From assembly GCA_902492005.1 (NCBI GenBank), contig CABUJV010000014.1:1-48707 (forward strand): 48,707 nt of DNA, given 5' to 3'. The notes beneath the pieces were generated by a model. The model saw only the letters and a program-made list of their open reading frames with translations. It ran no database searches and was not told the DNA's origin. Made by a program: the position numbers and the translations under genes. Origin of the DNA: an uncultured Eubacteriales bacterium. GTDB lineage: Bacteria > Bacillota > Clostridia > Oscillospirales > Oscillospiraceae. Positions 18,224 to 25,395 of this stretch are shown here, piece after piece (position 1 is the stretch's first letter; the number at the start of each line of letters is the position of its first letter).

Positions 18224-19147
18224 TCAGATCCCGGTCAGTGCCCGGGCCAGCGTGGCAAAGACAGGCAGGGTGAGGATGCTCAAAAGGGTGGACAGCGTGA
18301 CGGTCTGGGCCGACACCACCGTGTCCCGGCCGTAGGTCTGGGCCAGCATCCCGGTCACCCCGGCGGTGGGGGTGGCGTTGAGGATGACGCAGGCGCAGAA
18401 GAGGATGGGGTCCACCTTCAGGGGGAGGAGGACCAGCAGGACGATGGCGGGGGCGGCCGCCAGCTTGTAGAGGGCGGAGCCGTAGAGGATGGGCCGGGTG
18501 AAGGTGCTCTTCAGGTCGGCCCGGGCCATCTGGGCCCCCACCACCATCATGGCCAGGGGGGTGTTCAGGTCGGAGACATAGCCGATGGCCTTGGTCACCG
18601 GGCCGGGGAACCGCCAGCCGGTGAGGAACAGGAACAGCCCCACTGCCAGCCCCACAGTGCCGGGGTTGACCAGGGTGGACTTCAGCGAGACCCTGCCCCC
18701 CATGATGCGCACGCCGTGGGTCCACTGGAACAGGTTGAACATGACGATGGCCAGTCCGCCGAAGATGAGCGCCTCCTCCCCCAGGATGGCAGAGAGGAGG
18801 GGCAGGCCCATGAAGCCGGTGTTGCAGTACACCTGGCTGAAGCGCATGGGGCCCCGGATGTCCAGGGGCTGCTTCCGGTAGCACAGCTGCCCCACGGCGA
18901 TGTGGATGCCGTAAAACACGGCCATCACCGCCCCGCCCACCAGCAGGGTGCGGATCAGCTCGGCCGTCCGCTCCACCTGGAAGGACTGGATGATGGCGGA
19001 GGGGATGACGATATAGAGGACCAGGAAAGACAGCTCGCTGACGGCCTTTTCCGTCAGCTTCCCGATCCGCGCCAGCAAGAAGCCGATCCCCATCAGGAGG
19101 AAGAGGGTCAAAACCTGGCCCGCTACCAGGAGGAGACTTTCCAGCAT
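18224..19147 (-). CDS. AEC family transporter (auxin efflux carrier family)
   Basis: A 307-residue membrane protein with about ten hydrophobic segments. The halves show QVYCNTGFMGLPLLSAILGEEA and LNATPTAGVTGMLAQTYG, the discontinuous helices that define the AEC/PIN-type fold. In bacteria such proteins export or import small carboxylates or related organic anions. ATG 19147 has a GGCGGGA site. Promoter boxes lie at 19199-19227. The frame stays open upstream but without coding character. Confidence 0.88.
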   Translation of the reverse strand: MLESLLLVAGQVLTLFLLMGIGFLLARIGKLTEKAVSELSFLVLYIVIPSAIIQSFQVERTAELIRTLLVGGAVMAVFYGIHIAVGQLCYRKQPLDIRGPMRFSQVYCNTGFMGLPLLSAILGEEALIFGGLAIVMFNLFQWTHGVRIMGGRVSLKSTLVNPGTVGLAVGLFLFLTGWRFPGPVTKAIGYVSDLNTPLAMMVVGAQMARADLKSTFTRPILYGSALYKLAAAPAIVLLVLLPLKVDPILFCACVILNATPTAGVTGMLAQTYGRDTVVSAQTVTLSTLLSILTLPVFATLARALTGI

Positions 19148-19198
19148 GGGATCCCGCCTTTCCGCGCGGGGCGTGCGCCCCACCTTGGATGATTCCAT

Positions 19199-19227
19199 AT
19201 TATAAGATGGTTTGGCCGGAAAGTAAA
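19199..19227 (-). promoter_or_regulatory. Promoter of the AEC transporter gene
   Basis: On the - strand: TTTACT (19222-19227), 17 bases, TATAAT (19199-19204). Confidence 0.82.
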
Positions 19228-19244
19228 GCCCCGGGCCCCATCGG

Positions 19245-19274
19245 TTGACAAATCCGCCGGCGGGGCGATATACT
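19245..19274 (+). promoter_or_regulatory. Promoter of the ABC exporter operon
   Basis: TTGACA (19245-19250), 18 bases, TATACT (19269-19274). It is divergent from the AEC promoter, with only 17 bases between the two -35 boxes, so one regulator could act on both. Confidence 0.88.
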
Positions 19275-19315
19275 AACAAAACGGAAACATCTTTACATTT
19301 GAAAGGAGGGTCTTC

Positions 19316-21070
19316 ATGACCCCGGAACAGATGCGGAAAAGCGGCTACCTGCGCATCTTCGCCTCTTACTACAAGCCCCACCTGGCCATCTTCCTGCTGG
19401 ACATGCTCTGCGCGCTGGGCATCTCCCTGGTGGATCTGGCCTTTCCTCTGGTCTCCCGTTACGCCATGCAGCACATGCTGCCTCAGCGGCTGTTCGGCCT
19501 GTTCTTCGCCGTGATGGCCGCCCTGCTGCTGTCCTACCTACTCAAGGGGAGCTTTTACTTCATCGTCACCTACTGGGGCCACCTGCTGGGGGTGCGCATC
19601 GAGGCGGACATCCGCTCCGCCCTCTTCTCCCACATGCAGGACCTGTCCTTTTCCTTCTACGACAAAAACCGCACCGGTCTGCTCATGAGCCGGGTCACCA
19701 CCGACCTGTTCGAGATCACCGAGCTGGCCCACCACGGCCCCGAGGACCTGTTCATCTCCACGGTCACCCTGGCGGGTGCCTTTCTGGTCATGCTCACCAT
19801 CCGGTGGGAGCTGGCCCTGGTGGTCTTCACCGTGGTGCCCCTGTTCCTTCTCTTCACCGTCCTCCAGCGCCGGCGGATGATGCACGCCTCGGCGGAAGTC
19901 AAGAAGAAGATGGCCGGCATCAACGGGGAGCTGGAGTCCTCCATCTCCGGCATGCGCACCGCCAAGGCCTTCGCCAATGAGGACACCGAGATCGACAAGT
20001 TTGAGCGGTCCAATTCCCAGTTCCGGGGAGCCAAGCGGGGCTATTACCGGGCCATGGCGGTGTACCAGTCCGGCCTGGAGTTCTGCATGGGCGTCATGTC
20101 GGTGCTGGTCATCGCCTTCGGCGGCTATCTGATGATGCAGGGCCGCATGGAGCTCATCGACCTGACGACCTTCTTCCTCTATATCAGCACCTTCATCACC
20201 CCCATCCGCAAGCTGTCCGCCTTTGTGGAGCAGTTCATGCAGGGCATGGCGGGCTTCAAGCGGTTCGTGGAGCTGATGCGGGTGGAGCCCGAGATCCGGG
20301 ACGCCCCCGGCGCCGCGGCGGTGGACGACGTGAAAGGCGACATTCTGGTGGACGACGTGACCTTCCGCTACGAGCCGGAGGGCGAGCCGGTGCTGGACCA
20401 CGTCACCCTCCATATAAAGCCCGGCGAAACGGTGGCGGTGGTGGGCCCCTCCGGCGGGGGCAAGTCCACCCTGTGCCAGCTCATCCCCCGGTTCTATGAC
20501 GTGACCGCCGGGCGCATTCTCATCGACGGGGTGGACGTGCGCACGGTGCAGCAGCACTCCCTGCGGGAGCACATCGGCATCGTCCAGCAGGACGTGTTCC
20601 TCTTCGCCGGCACCATCTACGACAACATCCGCTACGGCCGGCCCGACGCCGCCGAGGCCGAGATTGTCGCCGCCGCCAAGAAGGCGGAGATCTATGACGA
20701 CATCATGGAGATGCCCGACGGCTTCCAGACCTATGTGGGGGAGCGGGGCGTCATGCTCTCCGGCGGGCAGAAGCAGCGGGTGTCCATCGCCCGCATCTTT
20801 CTGAAAAACCCCTCCATCCTCATTCTGGACGAGGCCACCTCCGCCCTGGACGCGGTGACCGAGTCCCGCATCCAGGGGGCCTTCGACGAGCTGGCCGCAG
20901 GCCGCACCACCCTCATCATCGCCCACCGCCTGTCCACCATCCGGTCGGCCGGCCGCATCCTGGTCATCGACGACAACCGCATCGTGGAGGAGGGCGCCCA
21001 CGCCGAGCTCATGGCCAAGGGCGGGGCGTACGCCAAGCTCTACAACGCCCAGAAATCCGCGGCCGTTTAG
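19316..21070 (+). CDS. ABC exporter, fused membrane and ATPase domains
   Basis: A 584-residue type IV (MsbA-like) half-transporter. About six membrane segments fill residues 1-310. The ATPase domain has Walker A GPSGGGKST at 377-385, the signature LSGGQKQR, Walker B ILILDEATSALD and the H-loop IAHRL. Such proteins act as dimers and export lipids, peptides or drugs. Only one gene is present, so it is probably homodimeric. ATG-adjacent GGAGG precedes the start. The substrate is unknown. Confidence 0.95.
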   Translation: MTPEQMRKSGYLRIFASYYKPHLAIFLLDMLCALGISLVDLAFPLVSRYAMQHMLPQRLFGLFFAVMAALLLSYLLKGSFYFIVTYWGHLLGVRIEADIRSALFSHMQDLSFSFYDKNRTGLLMSRVTTDLFEITELAHHGPEDLFISTVTLAGAFLVMLTIRWELALVVFTVVPLFLLFTVLQRRRMMHASAEVKKKMAGINGELESSISGMRTAKAFANEDTEIDKFERSNSQFRGAKRGYYRAMAVYQSGLEFCMGVMSVLVIAFGGYLMMQGRMELIDLTTFFLYISTFITPIRKLSAFVEQFMQGMAGFKRFVELMRVEPEIRDAPGAAAVDDVKGDILVDDVTFRYEPEGEPVLDHVTLHIKPGETVAVVGPSGGGKSTLCQLIPRFYDVTAGRILIDGVDVRTVQQHSLREHIGIVQQDVFLFAGTIYDNIRYGRPDAAEAEIVAAAKKAEIYDDIMEMPDGFQTYVGERGVMLSGGQKQRVSIARIFLKNPSILILDEATSALDAVTESRIQGAFDELAAGRTTLIIAHRLSTIRSAGRILVIDDNRIVEEGAHAELMAKGGAYAKLYNAQKSAAV

Positions 21071-21092
21071 GCGTCAAAAGGAGTGTATGCTC

Positions 21093-21584
21093 ATGCGTGA
21101 GGACAAGACCAACGTCATGCGTATTTTGGACCAGAAAAAGGTCCCCTATGTCCCCCACCAGTACGCGCACACCGAGGGGGAGGCGGTGGACGGGGCCACG
21201 GTGGCCGGTCTCATCGGCAAGGATCCCGCCGCCGTGTTCAAGACCCTGGTAACCCGCGGGGCCGCCAAGACCCACTACGTCTTCGTCATCCCCGTGCTGG
21301 CCGAGCTGGACCTGAAAAGGGCGGCCAGGGCGGTGGGGGAGAAGTCCATCGAGATGATCCACGTCAAGGAGCTCACCCCCCTCACCGGCTACGTCCGGGG
21401 CGGCTGCTCCCCCCTGGGGATGAAAAAGCGGCTGAAGACCGTGCTGGATTCCTCCGCCCGGGGCCAGTCCGCCATTGTGGTCAGCGCCGGGAAGATCGGC
21501 TGTCAGGTGGAGCTCTCCCCCCAAGACCTGGCCGGGCTGGCGGGGGCGGACTTCGCCCCGGTGACCAGGGACGCGGCCCTATGA
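21093..21584 (+). CDS. ybaK: Cys-tRNA(Pro)/Cys-tRNA(Cys) deacylase, YbaK/EbsC family
   Basis: A 163-residue trans-editing protein that hydrolyses mis-charged tRNA. It has YVPHQYAHTEGEAVDG, DPAAVFKTLVTRG with the conserved lysine, and TGYVRGGCSPLGMKKR, which are YbaK signatures. I prefer ATG 21093 because AAAGGAG is then 9 bases away; the ATG at 21087 is only 3 bases from it. It overlaps the next gene by four bases (ATGA). Confidence 0.92.
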   Translation: MREDKTNVMRILDQKKVPYVPHQYAHTEGEAVDGATVAGLIGKDPAAVFKTLVTRGAAKTHYVFVIPVLAELDLKRAARAVGEKSIEMIHVKELTPLTGYVRGGCSPLGMKKRLKTVLDSSARGQSAIVVSAGKIGCQVELSPQDLAGLAGADFAPVTRDAAL

Positions 21585-22378
21585 ACAAGACCGAGCTTTT
21601 GAACCGGCTGGCCGCCGACGCCGGCGAGCGGCTGGTGCTGGCCCGGGTGCTGGACAAGCTGGACCTGGCCCGGAACCGGGGCATCCCCGCCCACACCTTT
21701 TTTCTCTCTCCGGCCGAGCGGGCGGCCACAGAGCGGCTCATCGCCGCCTCGGGCCGGCCCCGGCACCGGTTCTGGGGCGGCTATGAGGAGGCCGAGCGCA
21801 CCGTCTGCGTCTTCCTTCCCGACTGGCTGGAGGCGGAGGACGGATGGGACGGGGCGGACAGCCCCCTGCGGGCCCTGCGCCTGAGCGTCCCCGCCGGCGC
21901 CGGACTGACCCACCGGGACTTTCTGGGCTCCATCCTGGGCCTGGGCATCACCCGGGAAAAGGTGGGCGACCTGCTGGTGGGGGAGAGCGCCTGCCAGGTG
22001 ATCGTGCTGGAGGAGGCGGAAAAAATCCTGCTGACCCAGCTTGACCAGGTGGGCCGCCAGCGGGTCCGGGCGGTCCCCATGGCGCTGGACGAGCTGGTCC
22101 CCCCCGTCCGGCAGGTCAAGACCATCCGGGACACGGTGGCCACCCTGCGGCTGGACGCGGTGGCCTCCTCGGGCTTCTCTTTGGCCCGGTCCAAAATGGC
22201 CGGCGCCGTTTCTTCAGGAAAGGTGGCCCTCAACGGCCGGGAGTGCGTCAAGCCCGACCGGCCCGTGGCGGAGGGGGACGTGATCACCTGCCGGGGCCTG
22301 GGCAAGTGCGTGCTGAAAGAGGTATCCGGCCCCTCCAAGAAGGGCCGGACCATGATCGTTATCGAGCGCTACGTGTAG
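21581..22378 (+). CDS. ylmH: YlmH family S4-domain RNA-binding protein
   Basis: A 265-residue protein. The N-terminal two thirds (FFLSPAERAATERLIAA, THRDFLGSILGLGITREK) is the YlmH domain, and the C-terminal S4 domain (LRLDAVASSGFSLARSKMAG, VALNGREC) binds RNA. In Firmicutes ylmH normally lies in the division cluster beside sepF and divIVA and is linked to division and ribosome quality control. Here it is coupled to ybaK instead. ATG 21581 overlaps the ybaK stop. Confidence 0.9.
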   Translation: MNKTELLNRLAADAGERLVLARVLDKLDLARNRGIPAHTFFLSPAERAATERLIAASGRPRHRFWGGYEEAERTVCVFLPDWLEAEDGWDGADSPLRALRLSVPAGAGLTHRDFLGSILGLGITREKVGDLLVGESACQVIVLEEAEKILLTQLDQVGRQRVRAVPMALDELVPPVRQVKTIRDTVATLRLDAVASSGFSLARSKMAGAVSSGKVALNGRECVKPDRPVAEGDVITCRGLGKCVLKEVSGPSKKGRTMIVIERYV

Positions 22379-22396
22379 CGGAAAGGAGCTGGGAGC

Positions 22397-22603
22397 ATGG
22401 AACAGGCGAAGATCGACCGCATCAACGCGCTGGCCCGGAAGGCCAGGGAGGAGGGCCTCACCACGGCGGAGGAGGCCGAGCGGGCCGCTCTGCGGGCGGA
22501 ATACGTGGCCGCCGTCCGCAGGAGCCTGGAGCAGCAGCTGGACCGCACCCTCATCCAGGAACCGGACGGCACCCGGCACCGGCTGCCGAAAAAGGAGGAG
22601 TGA
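22397..22603 (+). CDS. DUF896 (YnzC-like) small protein
   Basis: A 68-residue protein with KIDRINALARKAREEGLTTA and ALRAEYVAAVRRSLEQQLDR, a helical hairpin typical of the DUF896/YnzC family. The function is unknown; some members are produced in the SOS response. AAAGGAG precedes ATG 22397. It lies between ylmH and the MBL-fold gene, with only 4 bases before the latter. Confidence 0.88.
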   Translation: MEQAKIDRINALARKAREEGLTTAEEAERAALRAEYVAAVRRSLEQQLDRTLIQEPDGTRHRLPKKEE

Positions 22604-22607
22604 GCCC

Positions 22608-23441
22608 ATGCGCGTCACCGTCCTGATCGAGAACACCGCCCCGGCGGGCCTGGCCTGCGAGCACGGCCTGTCCCTTCACATCGAGCACGGCGGCCGCCGC
22701 TGGCTGCTGGACGCGGGGGCCAGTCCCCGCCTGGTGGAAAACGCCGCCGCGCTGGGGGTGGATCTGGGGGCAGTGGACGCCGCCGTCCTCTCCCACGGCC
22801 ACTTCGATCACTCCGGCGGCTTTTCGGCCTTTTTTGCCCGCAACGCCGCCGCGCCGCTCTACCTGCGCCCCCAGGCGCTGGAGCCCAGCTATGTCCGGAC
22901 CCGGGCCGAGCCCCAGTACATCGGCGTGCCCAAGGAGCTGGCCGGGTATGTCCAGCGGCTGCGCTTCGTGGACGGGCCGCTGGAGGCCGCCCCCGGCGTG
23001 TGGCTGCTGCCCCACGACACCCCCGGCCTGGCCCGGCGGGGCAGGGCTGTGTCCATGTACCGGGAGACCGCCGCCGGCGCGGTGGACGACGATTTTTCCC
23101 ATGAACAGAGCCTGATTTTCGTGACCGAAGACGGGCTGGTGCTCTTCAGCAGCTGCTCCCACGCCGGGGCGGACACGGTGGTGGAGGAGGTGCGGCGCTT
23201 CTTCCCCGGCCGGCCCGTCCGGGCCTTCCTGGGCGGCTTCCACCTGATGGGCCACGCCGGGGTGACCACCCTGGGGGCGCCGCCCGCGGCGGTGGAGGCC
23301 CTGGGCCGCCGCCTTTTGGAGCTGGGCGTGGGCGAAATCTGGACCGGCCACTGCACCGGCGCGCCGGCCTATGAGCTGCTGCGCCCCGTGCTGGGGGAGC
23401 GTCTCCACTGCCTGTCCTCCGGCACCGTGCTGGAGCGGTAG
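22608..23441 (+). CDS. MBL-fold metallohydrolase
   Basis: A 277-residue metallo-beta-lactamase fold protein. The metal motif HxHxDH is seen as SHGHFDHSGG near residues 64-73, with further ligands probably in SSCSHAGAD and GHCTG. The layout, with FVTEDGLVLFSSCSHAG, resembles the dihydropterin-phosphate-synthase-like MBL group. The substrate is not known. The ribosome binding site AAGGAGG lies inside the end of the DUF896 gene. Confidence 0.85.
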   Translation: MRVTVLIENTAPAGLACEHGLSLHIEHGGRRWLLDAGASPRLVENAAALGVDLGAVDAAVLSHGHFDHSGGFSAFFARNAAAPLYLRPQALEPSYVRTRAEPQYIGVPKELAGYVQRLRFVDGPLEAAPGVWLLPHDTPGLARRGRAVSMYRETAAGAVDDDFSHEQSLIFVTEDGLVLFSSCSHAGADTVVEEVRRFFPGRPVRAFLGGFHLMGHAGVTTLGAPPAAVEALGRRLLELGVGEIWTGHCTGAPAYELLRPVLGERLHCLSSGTVLER

Positions 23442-23461
23442 CAAGGAAGCGGCGCCTATGA

Positions 23462-23575
23462 TTACGGGGACTGGGCCGTCTGGTTGTAGCTCCTATCAGA
23501 AACAAGGGGCCGGACGGCAAAGGAGGCGTCCATGGACAGGCCCACCGCGAGGACGAACCGTTCCCAAAGCTGCAT
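23462..23575 (-). pseudogene. mntP: Truncated mntP (manganese efflux pump) remnant
   Basis: On the - strand, ATG 23575 follows a strong AAGGAGG site and opens a frame of 37 codons. The first 21 residues, up to GLSMDASFAV, match the start of the MntP Mn2+ exporter, whose first helix carries the conserved MDA motif. From codon 22 the sequence loses hydrophobicity and ends at TAA 23462. A normal MntP has about 190 residues in six helices, so about 90 percent is missing and no later part is seen before the convergent MBL gene. This looks like an internal or end deletion. The upstream leader and terminator remain. Confidence 0.7.
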
Positions 23576-23725
23576 GGTTTGGCTCCTCCTTTTTCTTGCA
23601 GAGGGCACAAAAAAGAGACCCATCTGCCTCAAGCAGATCAGTCTCGTCCTTTCAAGCCGGGCCAGGAGGTCCTCCCTCCGGTCTGTTGGCCCGGCTGAGC
23701 AGCGCGCCGATTCCTCCTTTATGTG
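23576..23725 (-). promoter_or_regulatory. Structured leader with intrinsic terminator, candidate Mn2+ (yybP-ykoY-like) riboswitch
   Basis: The leader runs about 150 bases from the predicted start to the mntP remnant. It holds a 9-bp stem (23656-23664 with 23687-23695, GCCGGGCCA) with an inner 5-bp arm (23665-23669 with 23675-23679), then ACGAGAC and a terminator hairpin (23615-23645) followed by six U. mntP genes are often under the yybP-ykoY manganese riboswitch, whose 3' end also carries a GAGAC-type segment. The 5' half does not match that consensus well, so the class is not established. Confidence 0.5.
23609..23645 (-). terminator. Intrinsic terminator inside the mntP leader
   Basis: Arms 23615-23619/23641-23645 (GAGAC/GTCTC) and 23622-23627/23633-23638 (ATCTGC/GCAGAT), followed by TTTTTT on the - strand. 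It lies before the ribosome binding site, as expected for transcription attenuation. Confidence 0.82.
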
Positions 23726-23731
23726 GGTGCT

Positions 23732-23740
23732 ACTATACCA
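23732..23740 (-). promoter_or_regulatory. Extended -10 promoter of the mntP leader
   Basis: On the - strand the sequence TGGTATAGT is an extended -10 element (-10 at 23732-23737). The best -35-like hexamer, TTGACG, sits only 13 bases away, so this promoter probably depends on the extended -10. Confidence 0.55.
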
Positions 23741-23775
23741 TTCTGCTCTGCGTCAAGAAAGTCGAGCGCGTCAAA

Positions 23776-23816
23776 CAGAAACCGGGGGAGAGGCCGTACC
23801 TCTCCCCCGGTTTCTG
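23776..23816 (-). terminator. Terminator of the cold-shock gene
   Basis: A perfect 18-bp stem (23776-23793 with 23799-23816), loop CCGTA, and a short TTTG tail on the - strand, 14 bases after the csp stop codon. Confidence 0.85.
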
Positions 23817-23829
23817 CGTCAAGCCCGTT

Positions 23830-24042
23830 TCAGCAGGGAACCACGTTGACGGCCCGGAGACCGCGGTTGCCGCGGGGATCGGGCTCGGTGTCGAAGGTGA
23901 CCTTCTGGCCCTCTTCCAGCTGACGGTAGCCGCTGGTCTGGATGGCGGAGAAGTGGACGAACACGTCCTCGCCGCCGTTGTCGTTGGAGATGAAGCCGAA
24001 GCCCTTCTCCGCGTTGAACCACTTTACAGTACCCTGATACAT
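23830..24042 (-). CDS. Cold-shock protein (CspA family)
   Basis: A 70-residue nucleic-acid chaperone: MYQGTVKWFNAEKGFGFISN contains RNP1 (KGFGF) and is followed by RNP2 (VFVHFSAI). It binds single-stranded RNA and DNA. ATG 24042 has AGGAGG upstream. The transcript has a leader of about 110 bases, typical for cold-shock genes where the leader controls translation. Confidence 0.96.
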   Translation of the reverse strand: MYQGTVKWFNAEKGFGFISNDNGGEDVFVHFSAIQTSGYRQLEEGQKVTFDTEPDPRGNRGLRAVNVVPC

Positions 24043-24152
24043 ACCGGATACCTCCTGCAAAAAACTTGTTTTGTGAGACAAAAAAAGACATGCCCCCCGA
24101 TTTCGTACAAACAATCGAGGAACACGTCAATCATTTCATACAGCAAAACAGC
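24043..24152 (-). promoter_or_regulatory. Long 5' leader of the cold-shock gene
   Basis: About 110 untranslated bases lie between the promoter and the start codon. They are AT-richer than the surroundings. Long leaders of this kind act as temperature-sensitive folds in other csp genes; I cannot show this here. Confidence 0.45.
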
Positions 24153-24158
24153 TTTCTT

Positions 24159-24187
24159 ACTATACACCCGCCCCGGGCGATTGTCAA
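24159..24187 (-). promoter_or_regulatory. Strong sigma-A promoter of the cold-shock gene
   Basis: On the - strand: TTGACA (24182-24187), 17 bases, TATAGT (24159-24164). Confidence 0.9.
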
Positions 24188-24203
24188 GGGAAAAGGTTGC
24201 CGC

Positions 24204-24491
24204 TCACCCCAGCCGCAGCCAGATTAGCAGGGCGGCGTCCAGCGCCGCCAGCAGGGGGAAGCCGCAGCGGAAGTACCAGTGGCGGGTCTTATGGTGAAAG
24301 GCCCGCATCCCCAGCCAGCCGCCGGGGGCGCCCCCCAGCAGGGCGAACAGCCACAGGGTTTTTTCCGGCACCCGCCAAGCGTCCCGGCGGGCACGCCGCT
24401 TGTCGATGCCCATGAGGCAGAACTCCACCGTGCTCAGGGCCAGCGCCCACAGCAGGACCAGCGTCCAGTGTCCGGCCAAATGGTCTTTCAC
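24204..24491 (-). CDS. DUF1294 family small membrane protein
   Basis: A 95-residue protein with about three hydrophobic segments and the DUF1294 signature MGIDKRRARRDAWRVPEKTL, then LLGGAPGGWLGMRAFHHKT. The function is unknown. The likely start is GTG 24491, though the GAGGGG site is very close to it, and a TTG four codons later is possible. It begins just 3 bases after the stop of the preceding cysteine-peptidase-like gene and so is likely translated from the same message. Confidence 0.85.
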   Translation of the reverse strand: MKDHLAGHWTLVLLWALALSTVEFCLMGIDKRRARRDAWRVPEKTLWLFALLGGAPGGWLGMRAFHHKTRHWYFRCGFPLLAALDAALLIWLRLG

Positions 24492-24494
24492 CCC

Positions 24495-25133
24495 TCACAC
24501 CCCCGGTATATAGATGAGCCCGCCCCCGGCCCGGGTGCTCTGGAACCACAGCCGGAAGTCGACGGCGTACTCCCGGCCGCCGTCCAGAATGGTGGTCTGC
24601 ATGGGGCCGTCTCCGTGCTGCTCCAGCCCCACGACGGTGACCCAGTGCCAGCTGTCCAGCTCCTTCACCAGCCCGTGGGACAGATTGAGGAAAGCCACCG
24701 GACTGTCGGCGGCCAGGGCGGTGCGGAGAAAGGCGGCGCACTGGCCGACGGTGGGCCGGGCGGACTTGACGGCGGGCACGTCCAGCTCCCGGACGGGCAG
24801 CTCCAGCCCCTTTTCCCGGGCGTAGCTCTCCAGCCCCCGGACAAAGGCGTGCAGCGTGTTGACCCCCATGCGGCCGGGGGTGACATGATCCCACATCTCG
24901 TTCATCAGCGCCAGGAAATCCCCCTTCCGGCGGCTGTGGGAGGGGTACAGATCCCCCCAGCCCGGCCGGGTGTCGGCCAGATAGCTGACCAGATGGGAAG
25001 CGGTGGTGGGGCCGCAGCCCGCCTTGCGCTGCCACTCATCGGCGTACCACTCCTGGTCCGCCCCCCGCCAGGCCCGGTCCCCGTCAACGATGGTAAAGAG
25101 CTCCGGACTGGTGATCCCATAGGTCTGCTCCAT
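24495..25133 (-). CDS. Papain-like (C39-like) cysteine peptidase fold protein, unassigned
   Basis: A 212-residue protein without a signal peptide. Three blocks suggest a clan CA cysteine peptidase: CGPTTASHLV near residue 40 (Cys), SWHWVTVVGLEQ near residue 162 (His) and TTILDGGREY (Asp). The order and spacing resemble C39-like or BtrH-like proteins. No membrane segment, so it probably acts in the cytoplasm. ATG 25133 has AAAGGAGG upstream and a promoter at 25159-25187. It is coupled to the DUF1294 membrane protein. I do not recognise a named family. Confidence 0.6.
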   Translation of the reverse strand: MEQTYGITSPELFTIVDGDRAWRGADQEWYADEWQRKAGCGPTTASHLVSYLADTRPGWGDLYPSHSRRKGDFLALMNEMWDHVTPGRMGVNTLHAFVRGLESYAREKGLELPVRELDVPAVKSARPTVGQCAAFLRTALAADSPVAFLNLSHGLVKELDSWHWVTVVGLEQHGDGPMQTTILDGGREYAVDFRLWFQSTRAGGGLIYIPGV

Positions 25134-25158
25134 GCTTCCCGCCTCCTTTTTCCTGGTT

Positions 25159-25187
25159 ATTTTACTCTATCCGCCCCGGAAACGCAA
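25159..25187 (-). promoter_or_regulatory. Promoter of the cysteine-peptidase-like gene
   Basis: On the - strand: TTGCGT (25182-25187), 17 bases, TAAAAT (25159-25164). Confidence 0.7.
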
Positions 25188-25395
25188 GACTTGCTCCGCC
25201 CCTGCCTCCGATTCGGTTACATATTTTTTCTTTCTTGAAAAAAATTTTGATAATTTGTCATTTCCCCCTTTCTTTTTTTTGAAAAGTCTGTTACTATAAG
25301 CATGAAAACCCTTCTTTCCCTGGGGCCTCATCCGAACCGCTGATTCCTCTTTTGCTGCATCTTGAATCCATCCAACCTGGAAGGAGGTCCTGTGC

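Noticed and set aside
25200..25290. An AT-rich stretch as an origin or attachment site
   Set aside because: It is short, with no DnaA boxes, repeats or integrase nearby; more likely the upstream region of the regulator gene.
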